Positions 1 through 9,473 are shown, numbered from the stretch's first letter. The stretch: 64,000 nucleotides of DNA from Candidatus Bathyarchaeota archaeon (GCA_018396415.1 JAGTRE010000002.1:1-64000), one strand, 5' to 3'. Notes: a model not told the origin generated them from the sequence alone. A program made the numbers and translations.

Positions 1-378
1 TATCATTCGATATAACTGTCGGTAAACGCGAGGAGTGATTACTCGGCGGTCGCGTAGCCCCTTCAGTTGCCTTCTAAGGGCCCGGACACGATTAATCCAC
101 AATTCCTTCGGAGGGGTACGCGCTCCCTTGGAGCCCTTCCGACTTCCAGGACCTCTACCACGCCCTACTTTCTTCCTCTTATGTTTAACCCGAGCCCGCA
201 CACGACTAATCCCAATTTCCGGACGAGATTCAATTACCCCTTCATGAATTAAACGACGAATATCCTTTCTGGTGATTGCAACTTCAACGTCACCAACCCG
301 GGTAGGATCAATCCACACCCGGTTTTCGCCAACTTTAAGGAGTTCCGCTGCTAGTCTTCTCTGATTCTTTAGGCTCAA
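1..378 (-). CDS. rpl19e: 50S ribosomal protein eL19, 3' end cut by window
   Basis: Structural protein of the large ribosomal subunit. The minus-strand reading frame gives the eL19 core, with [19 protein letters not shown] near the start, then [15 protein letters not shown] and the basic stretch around [19 protein letters not shown] chose the TTG at 378-376 ([11 protein letters not shown]), because it restores the usual eL19 N-terminus and sits inside the end of the eL32 gene; the two genes overlap by 44 bases. The C-terminal helix runs off the left edge, so 126 codons are visible. The position directly after eL32 is the standard archaeal order, which supports the call strongly. Confidence 0.93.
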   Translation of the reverse strand, partial: MSLKNQRRLAAELLKVGENRVWIDPTRVGDVEVAITRKDIRRLIHEGVIESRPEIGISRVRARVKHKRKKVGRGRGPGSRKGSKGARTPPKELWINRVRALRRQLKGLRDRRVITPRVYRQLYRMI

Positions 379-790
379 TCGCCTTCACTCCTTGTGGGTT
401 TAAAACAGTGATTTTAAGCTCCTTTGCTTTTTCTAGAATTTCGGCTCGCTTGCGAGCTCCTACTGTATGGGCTATTCGCACTGCCTGCCTCTCTGGATTT
501 ACTTTAGCTAAATCCTCCGGCCTATAAATGAGGATCTCTTCCAAACCAGAGGGGTGAAGACCCCGAACTCTTCTTGGAGAACCATATCCAATGGAAACCG
601 ATGAGGGTCTCCCGGCTAGTTTCTCGCGCATTTTACTGTCGATTCCCTTGGGGCGGCGCCAACAATTTTTCACTCGTAGATACCTCCAACTTTCCTGACG
701 CATAAACTTCGGCTTCTTCTGTTTCAACTTCTCACGCACCCGAAGCAACCGTTCCTGTTCGCTGCCTGAGGAAACTTGGGCCATTCTCAC
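335..790 (-). CDS. rpl32e: 50S ribosomal protein eL32
   Basis: Large-subunit protein found in archaea and eukaryotes. The family signature is clear: [15 protein letters not shown] followed by [18 protein letters not shown]. The protein is 151 residues with a basic N-terminal third and a short acidic/Ser tail (about 15 residues) beyond the conserved fold. The GTG at 790 overlaps the uL6 stop codon, which indicates translational coupling; an ATG two codons later (784) is the alternative start. It lies between uL6 and eL19 as in other archaea. Confidence 0.95.
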   Translation of the reverse strand: MRMAQVSSGSEQERLLRVREKLKQKKPKFMRQESWRYLRVKNCWRRPKGIDSKMREKLAGRPSSVSIGYGSPRRVRGLHPSGLEEILIYRPEDLAKVNPERQAVRIAHTVGARKRAEILEKAKELKITVLNPQGVKAIEPKESEKTSSGTP

Positions 791-1332
791 ATTCCTTCCA
801 GCTTCTCATAGATATAGATGCCATCTAGGAAGACACGAGGATCTTTATACTTGATTTGGGTTGCTCGCTCAATGTTCGCTGCAGTTTGACCAACCGCTTC
901 TAGATCTAATCCTCGAACTAGAATGTCCTCGCCTTTCACCGTAACCTCTGTGTTCCCAACGATCTGCGCAACCCTTGGAGTACGTTCACCTGAGAAGTTT
1001 TCGATAATAACCTTATCTTTTTCAACTCTAACTGCAATTGGAAAATGTGCGAAAATAATCTTAAGCTTATAGGTGAAACCTTTAGTTACGCCAACAATCA
1101 TATTCCTAAGGTGCGAACGAACGGTTCCAACCGTAGCCGCCTCCCGCTTTCGCGGCCATTCGGCTGAAACTTTAACATTATTCCCATTCACAACAATTTT
1201 CACTGGCGTATGCGAGAAGTCACGTCTAAGCTCTCCAAGCGGTCCTTTAACATTAACAATTCTTCCATCTACCTTAACTTCAACACCAAGCGGAATTTCA
1301 ACAAACTCTTCAACTGTTACTGCACGGACCAC
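787..1332 (-). CDS. rpl6: 50S ribosomal protein uL6
   Basis: Large-subunit protein that binds 23S rRNA near the factor-binding site. At 181 residues it has the usual archaeal length, with the two related alpha/beta repeats: one around [19 protein letters not shown] and the second around [17 protein letters not shown] and [18 protein letters not shown]. The central [20 protein letters not shown] segment is diagnostic. Only 17 bases separate it from uS8 upstream, and its stop overlaps the eL32 start, so it is part of one transcript. Confidence 0.96.
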   Translation of the reverse strand: MVRAVTVEEFVEIPLGVEVKVDGRIVNVKGPLGELRRDFSHTPVKIVVNGNNVKVSAEWPRKREAATVGTVRSHLRNMIVGVTKGFTYKLKIIFAHFPIAVRVEKDKVIIENFSGERTPRVAQIVGNTEVTVKGEDILVRGLDLEAVGQTAANIERATQIKYKDPRVFLDGIYIYEKLEGM

Positions 1333-1349
1333 GACGTTTCTTCCCTCAC

Positions 1350-1736
1350 TTAATAGACATATGCCACTAGACGCCCACCGAAATGTTTCTCCTTTGCCTC
1401 CCGGTGCGACATTATATCCTTTGAAGTGGAAACCATTAGAATACCCATCTCTCTAGATGGGAGAAAACGTTTTTCCCAGAACTCAAATTCATCAGCTTTG
1501 ACCGGATAACGAGGGCGAATCACACCACACTTGTTAATTCTGCCGAGAAGTTGAACCTTAAACTTCCCGAAGCGCCCATCATCAATAAACTCAAACTCTC
1601 CAATATACCCATTTTGTTGCATGACCCGTAAAACTCGCCCAATAAGTTTAGATGCAGGAGAAATTATACACTCCCGTCTCTTCCGAATTTCATTATTCAT
1701 GATTGAAGAGAGAGCATTGGCCAGAGGGTCAGACAT
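1350..1736 (-). CDS. rps8: 30S ribosomal protein uS8
   Basis: Small-subunit protein that binds helix 21 of 16S rRNA during assembly. The 128-residue product begins [20 protein letters not shown], the archetypal uS8 N-terminus, and ends in GGRLVAYVY, the typical C-terminal strand. [17 protein letters not shown] is the archaeal form of the rRNA-binding motif. It follows uS14 after 16 bases in the conserved spc order. Confidence 0.96.
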   Translation of the reverse strand: MSDPLANALSSIMNNEIRKRRECIISPASKLIGRVLRVMQQNGYIGEFEFIDDGRFGKFKVQLLGRINKCGVIRPRYPVKADEFEFWEKRFLPSREMGILMVSTSKDIMSHREAKEKHFGGRLVAYVY

Positions 1737-1752
1737 TGTTTTACAGCACCTT

Positions 1753-1920
1753 CTACATGTATTTTTTAAAACCCAACTTCTGAGCCATCTCCCGGAAGCA
1801 CTGCCTACATAAATTCAATCCATATCTCCTAATTATCGGACCGTATGATCCGCATCTTCTACAAGGTCGGCTCCCCTTTCCATACTTCCTGATTTTTTTA
1901 GGTTTTTGCTTCGCCACCAT
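1753..1920 (-). CDS. rps14: 30S ribosomal protein uS14, zinc-binding form
   Basis: A 55-residue small-subunit protein of the zinc-binding type. The translation starts [16 protein letters not shown], followed by a zinc ribbon with CRRC (residues 20-23) and CRQC (38-41) and the [13 protein letters not shown] core. The ATG at 1920 shares one base with the uL5 stop codon, so translation is probably coupled. The short length is normal for archaeal uS14. Confidence 0.93.
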   Translation of the reverse strand: MVAKQKPKKIRKYGKGSRPCRRCGSYGPIIRRYGLNLCRQCFREMAQKLGFKKYM

Positions 1921-2480
1921 CACTCCTCCTTAACAATTTCCACCCCAAGGACTTCCTTGACAAATTGCATAGCCTCATTTTTAGTTAGTCGATGTCGGGA
2001 ACCAATCTTTGACCTCTTCCTATGCCGCGTGGCAACCCGATTGCCCAACCGGCGTAATGTAACCGCAACATCCATTCCAAAAATCCCTAACTCTGGAAAA
2101 TACTTCGTACCAGGAATCTCGATATGTTCTTTAATCCCAAAGGAAAAATTACCTAACAAGTCAAATTTCGCTTCACTAATCCGATTGCCAACCGCTTCGA
2201 ACGCCCGTTTTAAGAAAGTAGTGGCCCTAGCTCCTCTTAGGGTAACCATGCAAGCAATTGGCTCCCCTTTCCTAATACCGAAATCCCGAATTGTTTTCTT
2301 TGCCTTTCGTGGACACGGCTTCTGACCAGTTAACTGTTCTAATACTTTCATCGCCCTTTCCAGAGACTCCCCCGACTTTCCAACCGAGATATTTACCGTT
2401 ACCTTCTCAATTCGAGGCTTAAGCATCGGGTTTATAGGCATAATCGGAACGGGTTTTTCGGCTACGAGTTCTTGACTCAA
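1920..2480 (-). CDS. rpl5: 50S ribosomal protein uL5
   Basis: Large-subunit protein contacting 5S rRNA in the central protuberance. The fold is marked by [20 protein letters not shown] near the N-terminus, [20 protein letters not shown], and [15 protein letters not shown] longer frame extends upstream, but the TTG at 2480 ([20 protein letters not shown]) is preferred: it follows the eS4 stop by one base, and a GGAGG site in the last codons of eS4 is correctly spaced. That start gives 186 residues, in line with archaeal homologues. Confidence 0.94.
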   Translation of the reverse strand: MSQELVAEKPVPIMPINPMLKPRIEKVTVNISVGKSGESLERAMKVLEQLTGQKPCPRKAKKTIRDFGIRKGEPIACMVTLRGARATTFLKRAFEAVGNRISEAKFDLLGNFSFGIKEHIEIPGTKYFPELGIFGMDVAVTLRRLGNRVATRHRKRSKIGSRHRLTKNEAMQFVKEVLGVEIVKEE

Positions 2481-2481
2481 T

Positions 2482-3237
2482 TTATTCCTCCTCCGGCAAC
2501 GTAATCCAAGGTTGCTGTTCTCCAACGGCAAATACGAAATCCAAGGTAGTTTGAAACTGGTCACCATTTTTATCCTGAAGGGTTACCACGGTTGGATACG
2601 GGCCCGGTTGACGCTCAATTTTCATAACCTTCCCTAAGCGCCCAATATTCTTGCCTCCAGTCACTAAGGCTAAAACCCCCTCACCAAAGGAAAGATGACC
2701 TAAAATCTGTTGATTAGGAATACTCACTTTCAAAACATCTGAAGTCTTGTAGATGTCTTCTTCAGGACGTTTGGGATCCTTAACTCGAATAAGAATATTT
2801 CTTCCATCATGTAAATTAAGCTGAATATTTCCACCACGCACAGTAGTCTTATTCTCAATTTTACAAAGTTTGAAATTCCTCTCCTCCCCATCGATTGGAT
2901 GTAGAGCCAGCCCCCTTCCAGGTATCGGAATAATTCGGTAAGCTTTACCCACAGGTTGTATTTCGACAACGTCCATCAAACCAACTGGAAATTTCTCTTC
3001 ATATCGGGTAACACCATCAACCCTCACCTGACCCTCAGCCAATATAACTCGAGCTTCTCTCCGAGAATCCGCGAAGGCGAGCATATCCCTTACAACCAAA
3101 AGCAACGGAAGACATCGCTCAATTGGATGGGGGCCTGGCTTAGGCTTAACCACCCATTGAAATTCCTTTCTATGAATCGGCCAAAATCCCGGTGCAGGCA
3201 TCCGTTTAAGATGCTTTGAACCTCCCTTCTTCCCCAT
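2482..3237 (-). CDS. rps4e: 30S ribosomal protein eS4
   Basis: Archaeal/eukaryotic small-subunit protein. The 251-residue chain starts MGKKGGSKHLKRMPAPGFWP, an almost invariant N-terminus, followed by the S4-type RNA-binding segment (DSRREARVILAEGQVRVDG), the central eS4 domain, and a KOW-like segment near residue 195 (LVTGGKNIGRLGKVMKIE). It sits between uL24 and uL5, a place specific to archaea. Confidence 0.96.
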   Translation of the reverse strand: MGKKGGSKHLKRMPAPGFWPIHRKEFQWVVKPKPGPHPIERCLPLLLVVRDMLAFADSRREARVILAEGQVRVDGVTRYEEKFPVGLMDVVEIQPVGKAYRIIPIPGRGLALHPIDGEERNFKLCKIENKTTVRGGNIQLNLHDGRNILIRVKDPKRPEEDIYKTSDVLKVSIPNQQILGHLSFGEGVLALVTGGKNIGRLGKVMKIERQPGPYPTVVTLQDKNGDQFQTTLDFVFAVGEQQPWITLPEEE

Positions 3238-3239
3238 GT

Positions 3240-3698
3240 TTAAGCCTCCTTCGTTATCCCGGTTTCAACAGGTTTCGAAACATCATCTTTAACAGTACTT
3301 CCTTTATCTTCAGATGGGACGCCTCCAAAGCGGCTTTCGAGAACCTCTCTCCTCCACTTGTCGTCGAGATTTAACTTTGTTATCATAACCTTTGAGGAAT
3401 GGACTGGAATAAAACTCGACTTCCCTTCAGCTGTCTCCCGTGTCACACCTTCTATATGTAAGCGTAACTTCTTCGTGTCAACATTCCTAACTTTACCTTC
3501 TGTCCCAGCGAAATCCCCCCTAAGAATCCGAACTGTGTCTCCCCTTCGCACTGGAAGAGATCTCGTATTGTACTTCTGACGTAACTCCGGTGAAAGGGGG
3601 GCAGCTAACATCGCATGTCTAATATGTGCAGGAGCATTGTAAGCGAGTTTCCGTTGCTTTCTAGGCTTTACTGACCCAAGCTTTCTCAAGCACCTCAC
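3240..3698 (-). CDS. rpl24: 50S ribosomal protein uL24
   Basis: Assembly-initiating large-subunit protein. The KOW motif is visible in VRRGDTVRILRGDFAGTEGK, after the archaeal N-terminal stretch KPRKQRKLAYNAPAHIRHAM. The reading frame stays open into uL14; I placed the start at the GTG two bases after the uL14 stop, giving 152 residues, while a TTG nine bases later with a GGTGAGGTG site is an equally good choice. About 25 acidic/Ser residues at the C-terminus (DKGSTVKDDVSKPVETG) extend beyond the core. Confidence 0.92.
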   Translation of the reverse strand: MRCLRKLGSVKPRKQRKLAYNAPAHIRHAMLAAPLSPELRQKYNTRSLPVRRGDTVRILRGDFAGTEGKVRNVDTKKLRLHIEGVTRETAEGKSSFIPVHSSKVMITKLNLDDKWRREVLESRFGGVPSEDKGSTVKDDVSKPVETGITKEA

Positions 3699-3699
3699 C

Positions 3700-4137
3700 T
3701 TAAATGATGATACTTGCTGAACTTGCAACCCTCGGCCACCGTTCAGCTGCCTCCAGCGCCACTGGACCACGAATCTCTGAGCCGCGTAATTCGCCCTCCG
3801 GAGTCATTATTACAGCAGCATTATCTTCAAATTCAACCCTCGTGCCATCTGCCCTACGGTAGACTTGCTTTTGTCGAATGACCACAGCTGGCAAGACTTG
3901 CTTCCTCATATCCGGTGAACCCTTTTTTACCGAAACCACTATCATGTCTCCAACACAGGCATGTGGAACACGCCTAAGTCGTCCCTTATATCCCAATACC
4001 TGAACCACTCTTAACAATCGCGCTCCAGTGTTATCGGCACAGTTTATAATTGAGCCAGCTGGTAAACCTCGAGTAATACGAGGACGATATTCCACTATAC
4101 CCTTAGCTGAAACAGCTCGAGTCTTAGGAGCTGGCAT
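3700..4137 (-). CDS. rpl14: 50S ribosomal protein uL14
   Basis: Large-subunit beta-barrel protein at the subunit interface. It carries the family signature around [19 protein letters not shown] and [14 protein letters not shown], and ends in the usual [13 protein letters not shown]. The ATG at 4137 ([19 protein letters not shown]) directly after the uS17 stop gives 145 residues. It is one of the most secure calls in the window, by sequence and by position. Confidence 0.96.
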   Translation of the reverse strand: MPAPKTRAVSAKGIVEYRPRITRGLPAGSIINCADNTGARLLRVVQVLGYKGRLRRVPHACVGDMIVVSVKKGSPDMRKQVLPAVVIRQKQVYRRADGTRVEFEDNAAVIMTPEGELRGSEIRGPVALEAAERWPRVASSASIII

Positions 4138-4138
4138 C

Positions 4139-4465
4139 TTATGTACCCCCAATTTTTTCGATTACAACAAATGAAACAGTCTTACTGATTGGCCGACACT
4201 CCATAAGTTTCACGTTATCACCAATTTTTGCATCAATACAAGGAGGATTATGCGCTGGGATATGGCTGTGCCTCCTTTCATATCGTGAGTACTTGGGAAC
4301 ATAGTGGAGAAAGTCACGCCTCACTATTACCGTACCCTTCATTTTATCGCTAACGACAACCCCCTCCAGAATACGCCCCCTAACTGGGAGCGTTCCATGA
4401 AATGGACAGCATCGGTCATTACAATTTTTCTTCGGCGCTTTAACAGGCAGACCTAGGGCTCCCAT
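4139..4465 (-). CDS. rps17: 30S ribosomal protein uS17
   Basis: Small-subunit OB-fold protein. The archaeal form is recognised by [18 protein letters not shown], then [20 protein letters not shown] and [19 protein letters not shown]. The ATG at 4465, giving [14 protein letters not shown], follows an AAGGAG site in the last codons of rnp1; this start yields 108 residues. The frame is open further upstream, but only over rnp1. Confidence 0.94.
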   Translation of the reverse strand: MGALGLPVKAPKKNCNDRCCPFHGTLPVRGRILEGVVVSDKMKGTVIVRRDFLHYVPKYSRYERRHSHIPAHNPPCIDAKIGDNVKLMECRPISKTVSFVVIEKIGGT

Positions 4466-4466
4466 G

Positions 4467-4745
4467 CTACCATCTCCTTGGAATCTTCTTAACTCTATCC
4501 TCCGGCCTGCCGACAATTACCTTTCCGTCAACTTCAACCACAACCCCATTAGGAAGGGTAAACTTGAATACGCTAGTTTGTTTAGGCACAGCTTTTCGAC
4601 GAGAACCATCCGAAATCATGAGCATTTTTTGCGTTTCATCTATAACGATACCCCGAATTCCAATATATCCAGGATGAGAGCTCTTCACAATTTCCACCTG
4701 CAAGCCAATTAATTCGTGCCGAATCAAATTTTCAGGAGAAAGCAT
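4467..4745 (-). CDS. rnp1: RNase P protein component 1 (Rpp29/Pop4 family)
   Basis: Protein subunit of archaeal RNase P, the tRNA 5'-maturation ribozyme. It is 92 residues with the Sm-like barrel seen in LIGLQVEIVKSSHPGYIGIR, GIVIDETQKMLMISDG and KFTLPNGVVVEVDG. Its place between uL29 and uS17 is a well-known archaeal linkage. The start overlaps the uL29 stop (TAATG), so the two are probably coupled. Its presence implies that an RNase P RNA exists somewhere in this genome. Confidence 0.94.
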   Translation of the reverse strand: MLSPENLIRHELIGLQVEIVKSSHPGYIGIRGIVIDETQKMLMISDGSRRKAVPKQTSVFKFTLPNGVVVEVDGKVIVGRPEDRVKKIPRRW

Positions 4746-4972
4746 TACGCCTTTGCCTCCACTCGTTGAGTCTTGCGTAATTCCTCCGCTTCAATTGTGT
4801 GTATTCGTGCAATAGCCTTCCGTAACTCCCGAATTCTCGCCGGATTTTCTACCGCACCGCCAGCCTCCACCATTGCCCGAAGCCTCGTAAGCTCGGTGTT
4901 GAATTCGGTAAGCTTCTTCATTCGCTCTTCGGAGCTCATCGATCTAATTTCACGCAACCTAAGAAGCGGCAC
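4745..4972 (-). CDS. rpl29: 50S ribosomal protein uL29
   Basis: Small two-helix large-subunit protein at the tunnel exit. The 75-residue product has the pattern LRLREIRSMSSEERMKKLTE, then ELTRLRAMVEAGGAVENPAR and IRELRKAIARIHTI, typical of archaeal uL29. It overlaps the uS3 C-terminus by 14 bases and the rnp1 start by one base. Confidence 0.94.
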   Translation of the reverse strand: MPLLRLREIRSMSSEERMKKLTEFNTELTRLRAMVEAGGAVENPARIRELRKAIARIHTIEAEELRKTQRVEAKA

Positions 4973-5705
4973 CGGTAGTCTCCTCCTCCCTTAGAGTGGT
5001 TGCCTTAGCCTCCGCGGTTTCGGCTGGAGTTGAAGATTCGCTAGCCGGTGCAGAAGCCTTAAGTGTTGGCGCAACTTCAGTTCCAGTCTCTGATATTGGA
5101 GCAGCTTCAATTTCAGGCTTTAATACTACCTTATCAGGAAACTGCGCTGTAGGCGGCATGATTCTAACCTGTACGCCTTCTAAGCCAGGCTTCAATTTAA
5201 CGTGAGCTACCGCTGATCGAAGATATTTAAGCGCAGGGTCTCCACATTTTGGAAGATATCCTGCGCGGAATTTCTCATATCGTGCTCGCTCAGAAGTTAG
5301 TTTCCCTCGAATAACAATTTCAGCCCCAAGAGCCCCGGCTTCCATGATCTGGGTTAACGCCCAGAACCCAGCGCGTCGAAAATGAACCCCACGCTGAAGA
5401 GCGCTGACAACTCTGGACGCCATAATGCGTGCATTGAGTTCTGGAACCTCGATTTCCGCGACAGCAATCTGTGGATTAGCGATTCCAAAATTCTCCTCAA
5501 GGGTCTTTGAAAGGTCACGTATACTTTGCCCCCTTCTCCCGATGATCAGCCCAGGTTTCATAGCGTAAATAGTAACTCGAGTTCCAAGGGGTGTCTTAGT
5601 AACCTCAACCCCCCCGTAACCTGCGCGATCCAACTCCTTTGCAAGAAATTCATCAAGTTCTGTTTTTTTGATTGACTCGGTAATAAAATGTTTAATCGCC
5701 GACAA
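4959..5705 (-). CDS. rps3: 30S ribosomal protein uS3
   Basis: Small-subunit protein at the mRNA entry site. The type II KH domain carries the GxxG loop in GLIIGRRGQSIRDLSKTL (about residues 53-70), followed by the uS3 C-terminal domain with LTSERARYEKFRAGYLPKCG. The start is TTG at 5705 (MSAIKHFITESIKKTELDEF). After the conserved fold there is a roughly 45-residue tail rich in Ala, Glu, Ser and Thr, of a kind common in archaeal uS3. Confidence 0.95.
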   Translation of the reverse strand: MSAIKHFITESIKKTELDEFLAKELDRAGYGGVEVTKTPLGTRVTIYAMKPGLIIGRRGQSIRDLSKTLEENFGIANPQIAVAEIEVPELNARIMASRVVSALQRGVHFRRAGFWALTQIMEAGALGAEIVIRGKLTSERARYEKFRAGYLPKCGDPALKYLRSAVAHVKLKPGLEGVQVRIMPPTAQFPDKVVLKPEIEAAPISETGTEVAPTLKASAPASESSTPAETAEAKATTLREEETTGAAS

Positions 5706-5711
5706 GCAAGT

Positions 5712-5852
5712 TCACCACTCTAAAATATTCCTAGCTAAGTAAACGCTTGCTAAAGGTGAAACCTGTACCCGAGTCTGTAACATCGCTGCAGCTTCCCTGA
5801 ATGCGTGCTCTATTGGGTTTTTGTACGGCTTTATTAATGTTGCTGAAAAATT
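5712..5852 (-). other. Open 46-codon stretch between uL22 and uS3, no standard start
   Basis: The 190-base gap between uL22 and uS3 contains an open minus-strand frame that reads like protein (for example KNPIEHAFREAAAM and VSPLASVYLARNILEW) and stops 6 bases before the uS3 start. No ATG, GTG or TTG lies near its beginning; the only ATG would give 23 residues. I do not recognise it. It may be a short leader peptide, a decayed gene end, or chance. Confidence 0.2.
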
Positions 5853-5899
5853 CTAGCAAAAAGGCTTTGCCGAGAAAAGATTAAGGCTACCCGTGAAAA

Positions 5900-6367
5900 T
5901 TATTCTTCACTTACAACTAATTCAACATGAGTTAATTTATCAAAATACGGACTTGAACGCCCAAAGGCTCGAGGAATGAACTTTCTAATCTTCCGCGCCC
6001 GCTGCGCAGCGGCATGAATAATTCGAAGCTTGTCTAAATCTAAGCCCTTATACCCTGCGTTCGCTTCGAGACCTTCGAGAACCGAAAGAATTTCTTTCGC
6101 CGCCCTAACCGGGTATTTCCCTGCATACCATCCCTCAATCCCATGACGATGTGGAACCTCTTTCTTGTATCTTCGATAAGGAATTGGCTGTTTTTTATCA
6201 ACTACACGCTGAAGAAGCTCCTTTGCTTCATCAAGCTTCAACCCTTTAATCGCAGCGCATATCTCTCTGGCAGCCTTCGGAGAAATCTTCAACTCTCTCC
6301 CACTGGCCTTCGCTGTCTTATCCGGATCCAAGCCCGTGATCGAATAAGCCCACTTTGGCACAGCCAC
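5900..6367 (-). CDS. rpl22: 50S ribosomal protein uL22
   Basis: Large-subunit protein lining the exit tunnel. The archaeal form is recognised by KWAYSITGLDPDKTAKASG at the N-terminus, LKISPKAAREICAAIKGLKL, the RRYKKEVPHRHG loop, and the C-terminal RIIHAAAQRARKIRKFIPRAFGRSSPYF. The GTG at 6367 (or the GTG two codons on) follows an AGGTGA site and gives about 155 residues; the frame is open upstream without homology. uS19 is not directly upstream; the pyrophosphatase gene intervenes. Confidence 0.94.
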   Translation of the reverse strand: MAVPKWAYSITGLDPDKTAKASGRELKISPKAAREICAAIKGLKLDEAKELLQRVVDKKQPIPYRRYKKEVPHRHGIEGWYAGKYPVRAAKEILSVLEGLEANAGYKGLDLDKLRIIHAAAQRARKIRKFIPRAFGRSSPYFDKLTHVELVVSEE

Positions 6368-6529
6368 TTCACCTAACTTGTTGCAAAAGAACAGAAGAAT
6401 CGTCATTTATATGCTTTTTTAAGTTTATGTGCTACGAATGAATTAAGCCCTCGGCTTTCCAATATTTAAGTTGCCCAGCCTTCAGATAAATACAAAATAA
6501 TTCATCTTACCGCTAAAACCAAGTATTCA

Positions 6530-8728
6530 TTAAAGCCCAAACATACGAGCCAAGTAGATTAGGAACAATGGAATGAATACAAGCGAAATTGTATTCAGCA
6601 ATTTAATTAGTATGTGAAGACTGGGTCCCGCGGTATCCTTCAGTGGGTCGCCTACGGTGTCACCGACTACAGCAGCTGCATGTGTTGGTGAATGTTTCCC
6701 TCCTAAATTCCCATGTTCGATGTACTTCTTAGCATTATCCCAAGCACATCCACCCCACATCATCATAATTGCTAATGGAACAGCGGATACAGTTGCGCCA
6801 ATCACTAAAGCCCCTACGGCGGCCCAACCAAGCAAATAGCCAACCACTATCGGAGTTACAACTGCTATTAGACCTGGGGCAACCATTAGCTTAAGTGCTT
6901 GTCGAGTGCTGATATCAACGCATTTGGCATAGTCAGGCTTCGCTTTGCCTTCACGTAACCCGGGTATCTCCCTAAATTGTCGCCTAACCTCATCAACCAT
7001 TTGGTAGGCAGTATGACTCACGGCACGAAGGGCCGCCGAAGAGAATAAGAAGGGAAGCATCGAACCTAAAAGAACTCCGACCACAACAACAACCGCGTTC
7101 AATGGAAGCTGTGTTCCCAAACCCTCTAACGTGGTAAGAAGCACTTGCAACTCTATGCGACTAACCAGAGCGATATCCCAAATATTTGAATGATATCTTG
7201 CTACTTCAAGCACAAAAGCTTGAAACAAAAGCAGTGAGGCCAACGCCGCCGAAGCCATTGCATACCCCTTAGTTAACGCTTTTGTGGTGTTTCCCAACGC
7301 GTCAAGTGGCTCAAGCCTTTGGCGCACGTGTTCTTCACACCCAGCCATCTCGGCAATTCCACCAGCATTGTCGCTGATCGGCCCCACTCCGTCCATCGTC
7401 AAGATCATACCAGCAACTGACAGCATACCCATAGTTGCTCCAGTTGTCCCATAGATCCCCCCTAAAAATGGTTTAATATGCATAGTTGCTGCCCAACCTT
7501 GACCTATAACGAATGAAGCCAGTAAGGCTATTGCTATTACAACGATTGGAAGCGCTGTAGACTCCATTCCAGCGGAGAGTCCTGAAAGAATGGTTATTGC
7601 TGGACCAGATTGTGAAGCTCTAGCAATATCAACTACATACTTCGAGCGGGATGAAGTATAGATCTCAGTTATTAACACTACTAGGATGCTTGCCGCAATT
7701 CCACATAAAGTAGCCCCATAAAGATATAATCCAGATATGAAGCCGAACGAAAGCGTAATGACAAAGTAGAGAAGAACAGCACACAAACCCGCGGATATAA
7801 AGAGGCCAAACCTAAGCGGCTCCATCGGATCCTTGAAGTGCCTTACAAAAATGGAGGCACCTACACCTCCGTAAGTAGCAATAACCCCAACCGCCCTAAC
7901 AAGTAAGGGAAGAAGAATGAAAATCTCGCTTGGCTTGACTCCAGTGGCATAATAAAGCACGAAGTAAATTACTAAGCCAATTATCATGCCACCTATATTC
8001 TCAGCCGTGACGGATTCGAAAAGATCCGCACCTCGACCCGCACAGTCGCCCACGTTGTCGCCTACGTTATCCGCGATTACAGCTGGATTCCGCGGATCAT
8101 CCTCAGGTATCCCTTCTTCAACTTTGCCAACAAGGTCTGCACCGATGTCGGCGGCTTTAGTATATATCCCACCACCTAATTGAGCGAATAAGGCTGCCAA
8201 ACTCGCCCCGAAACCAAAGCCAGCTAGTATACCTGGATCCTTAAATACATAATAAAGAACAGACAATCCAAGCAAGCTAATACTTATCACAGACAACCCA
8301 AGCACTGTCCCACCGTAAGTGGCGACGCGTAAAGCCCTATAAGTGCTCTCGCCAGCAGCATTCGTGGTCCTCACATTCGCCCTCGTCGCCGCATCCATAC
8401 TAATATAAGCTGCCAGTAATGAGCATGCCACCCCAAAAAGAAAGGCACCTGCCATTTTCGGGGCATAAAAGTAATCGGCTTGCCCACTTGCCGCAACTGG
8501 AGGGGATGCCTCGAATATAACAAGAATTGCGACAGCTATCGAGATAGCGATTAAGCCAATGGTTTTAAACTGCCGCTTAAGATAAGCGTTAGAGCCCTGC
8601 CTAATCGCCTGCCACACTTCTTTCATCCGCTCAGTTCCAATGGGCTGCTTGTTAACTAACCACACAAGAACTACAGCACCTACGATTCCACATAATGCAA
8701 GTGTTGTCGTCACAAGAAGCGGTTCCAT
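6530..8728 (-). CDS. hppA: Membrane-bound ion-translocating pyrophosphatase
   Basis: Integral membrane pump that couples hydrolysis of pyrophosphate to ion export. The 732-residue protein has about 16 hydrophobic segments and the catalytic DNVGDNVGDCAGRGADLFES motif (residues 220-239), with a second acidic cluster near the C-terminus around GDTVGDPLKDTAGPS. The GNTTKA sequence is the variant that, in characterised family members, marks K+-independent H+-pumping enzymes, as opposed to GNTTAA in K+-dependent ones. It is inserted, same strand, between uS19 and uL22, with about 120 and 180 bases of spacer, so it probably has its own promoter. Confidence 0.95.
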   Translation of the reverse strand: MEPLLVTTTLALCGIVGAVVLVWLVNKQPIGTERMKEVWQAIRQGSNAYLKRQFKTIGLIAISIAVAILVIFEASPPVAASGQADYFYAPKMAGAFLFGVACSLLAAYISMDAATRANVRTTNAAGESTYRALRVATYGGTVLGLSVISISLLGLSVLYYVFKDPGILAGFGFGASLAALFAQLGGGIYTKAADIGADLVGKVEEGIPEDDPRNPAVIADNVGDNVGDCAGRGADLFESVTAENIGGMIIGLVIYFVLYYATGVKPSEIFILLPLLVRAVGVIATYGGVGASIFVRHFKDPMEPLRFGLFISAGLCAVLLYFVITLSFGFISGLYLYGATLCGIAASILVVLITEIYTSSRSKYVVDIARASQSGPAITILSGLSAGMESTALPIVVIAIALLASFVIGQGWAATMHIKPFLGGIYGTTGATMGMLSVAGMILTMDGVGPISDNAGGIAEMAGCEEHVRQRLEPLDALGNTTKALTKGYAMASAALASLLLFQAFVLEVARYHSNIWDIALVSRIELQVLLTTLEGLGTQLPLNAVVVVVGVLLGSMLPFLFSSAALRAVSHTAYQMVDEVRRQFREIPGLREGKAKPDYAKCVDISTRQALKLMVAPGLIAVVTPIVVGYLLGWAAVGALVIGATVSAVPLAIMMMWGGCAWDNAKKYIEHGNLGGKHSPTHAAAVVGDTVGDPLKDTAGPSLHILIKLLNTISLVFIPLFLIYLARMFGL

Positions 8729-8904
8729 ATCTGATCATTCTGGAAACCGTTTACATTAATACCCGATTAATAAGCATTTTGAAGCAACTCACTCTCCAGT
8801 ACGTTGAGGCATTAATTCAATAAGAAATGTCAAACTAGCAAAGCGCGCTCCAAAAGTAAAAATAAGTTTTCTAGCCTTTCGTAAGTAGAAGTATTTATTT
8901 CCCC

Positions 8905-9309
8905 CTACTTTAGAGGAACATACATACTTGACCTTGAAGCGCCGATCCCTGGTATGCCATGTACTACTTTTTTGTTCGTAGCAGCAAACTCACCGAGGTA
9001 ATGCCCAATCATTTCCGGAGTTATATCGATGTTCGTGAAAGTTTTACCATCATGGAGGGCAATAGTTAAGCCGACCATTTCAGGCAGGATAATCATATCT
9101 CGACAGTGGGTACGAATAATCGGTTTTTCACCGGTTTGAAGCGTCCGTTTCGCGTTTCGAATTTTCTCTAACAAAGTCCGTTGCTGCGGAGTTAATCCAC
9201 GTTGTAGGGACCTGCGTTGGCGGGTTGGAAGTAGGCGGATGAATTCATCCATAGACATTCGTTGCAATTCATCAATTGTGTAACCGCGATAGGTGAATTC
9301 TTTAACCAT
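8905..9309 (-). CDS. rps19: 30S ribosomal protein uS19
   Basis: Small-subunit head protein. The 134-residue product has the archaeal N-terminal extension ([39 protein letters not shown]) and the conserved [20 protein letters not shown] and [20 protein letters not shown] segments. It is normally flanked by uL2 and uL22, but here it stands alone between a plus-strand surface protein gene and the pyrophosphatase gene. Confidence 0.95.
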   Translation of the reverse strand: MVKEFTYRGYTIDELQRMSMDEFIRLLPTRQRRSLQRGLTPQQRTLLEKIRNAKRTLQTGEKPIIRTHCRDMIILPEMVGLTIALHDGKTFTNIDITPEMIGHYLGEFAATNKKVVHGIPGIGASRSSMYVPLK

Positions 9310-9431
9310 TTTCGATTCACTGCATTTAGCTTCAGAGAAGGGAGTGCCCGCAGCGTTATAAAAGTCTTCCCCTTATTTTCCGTCGCTCCCTATTTGCAGA
9401 TAAGCTAGCCGAGTTTGACTTCTGATTGGGG

Positions 9432-9439
9432 TTTAAAAG
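9432..9439 (+). promoter_or_regulatory. Probable TATA box of the surface protein gene
   Basis: The A/T-rich sequence TTTAAAAG lies about 38 bases before the GTG start at 9474 in an intergenic region. That spacing fits a TATA box with a transcription start near 9460 and a short leader. No mapped start supports it. Confidence 0.4.
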
Positions 9440-9473
9440 TTTTCGTTCATAGGGAGTTTAGGTGTAGAGAATC

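Noticed and set aside
2730-2969. 79-codon minus-strand frame inside eS4
   Set aside because: Alternative frame of the eS4 gene with no start context.
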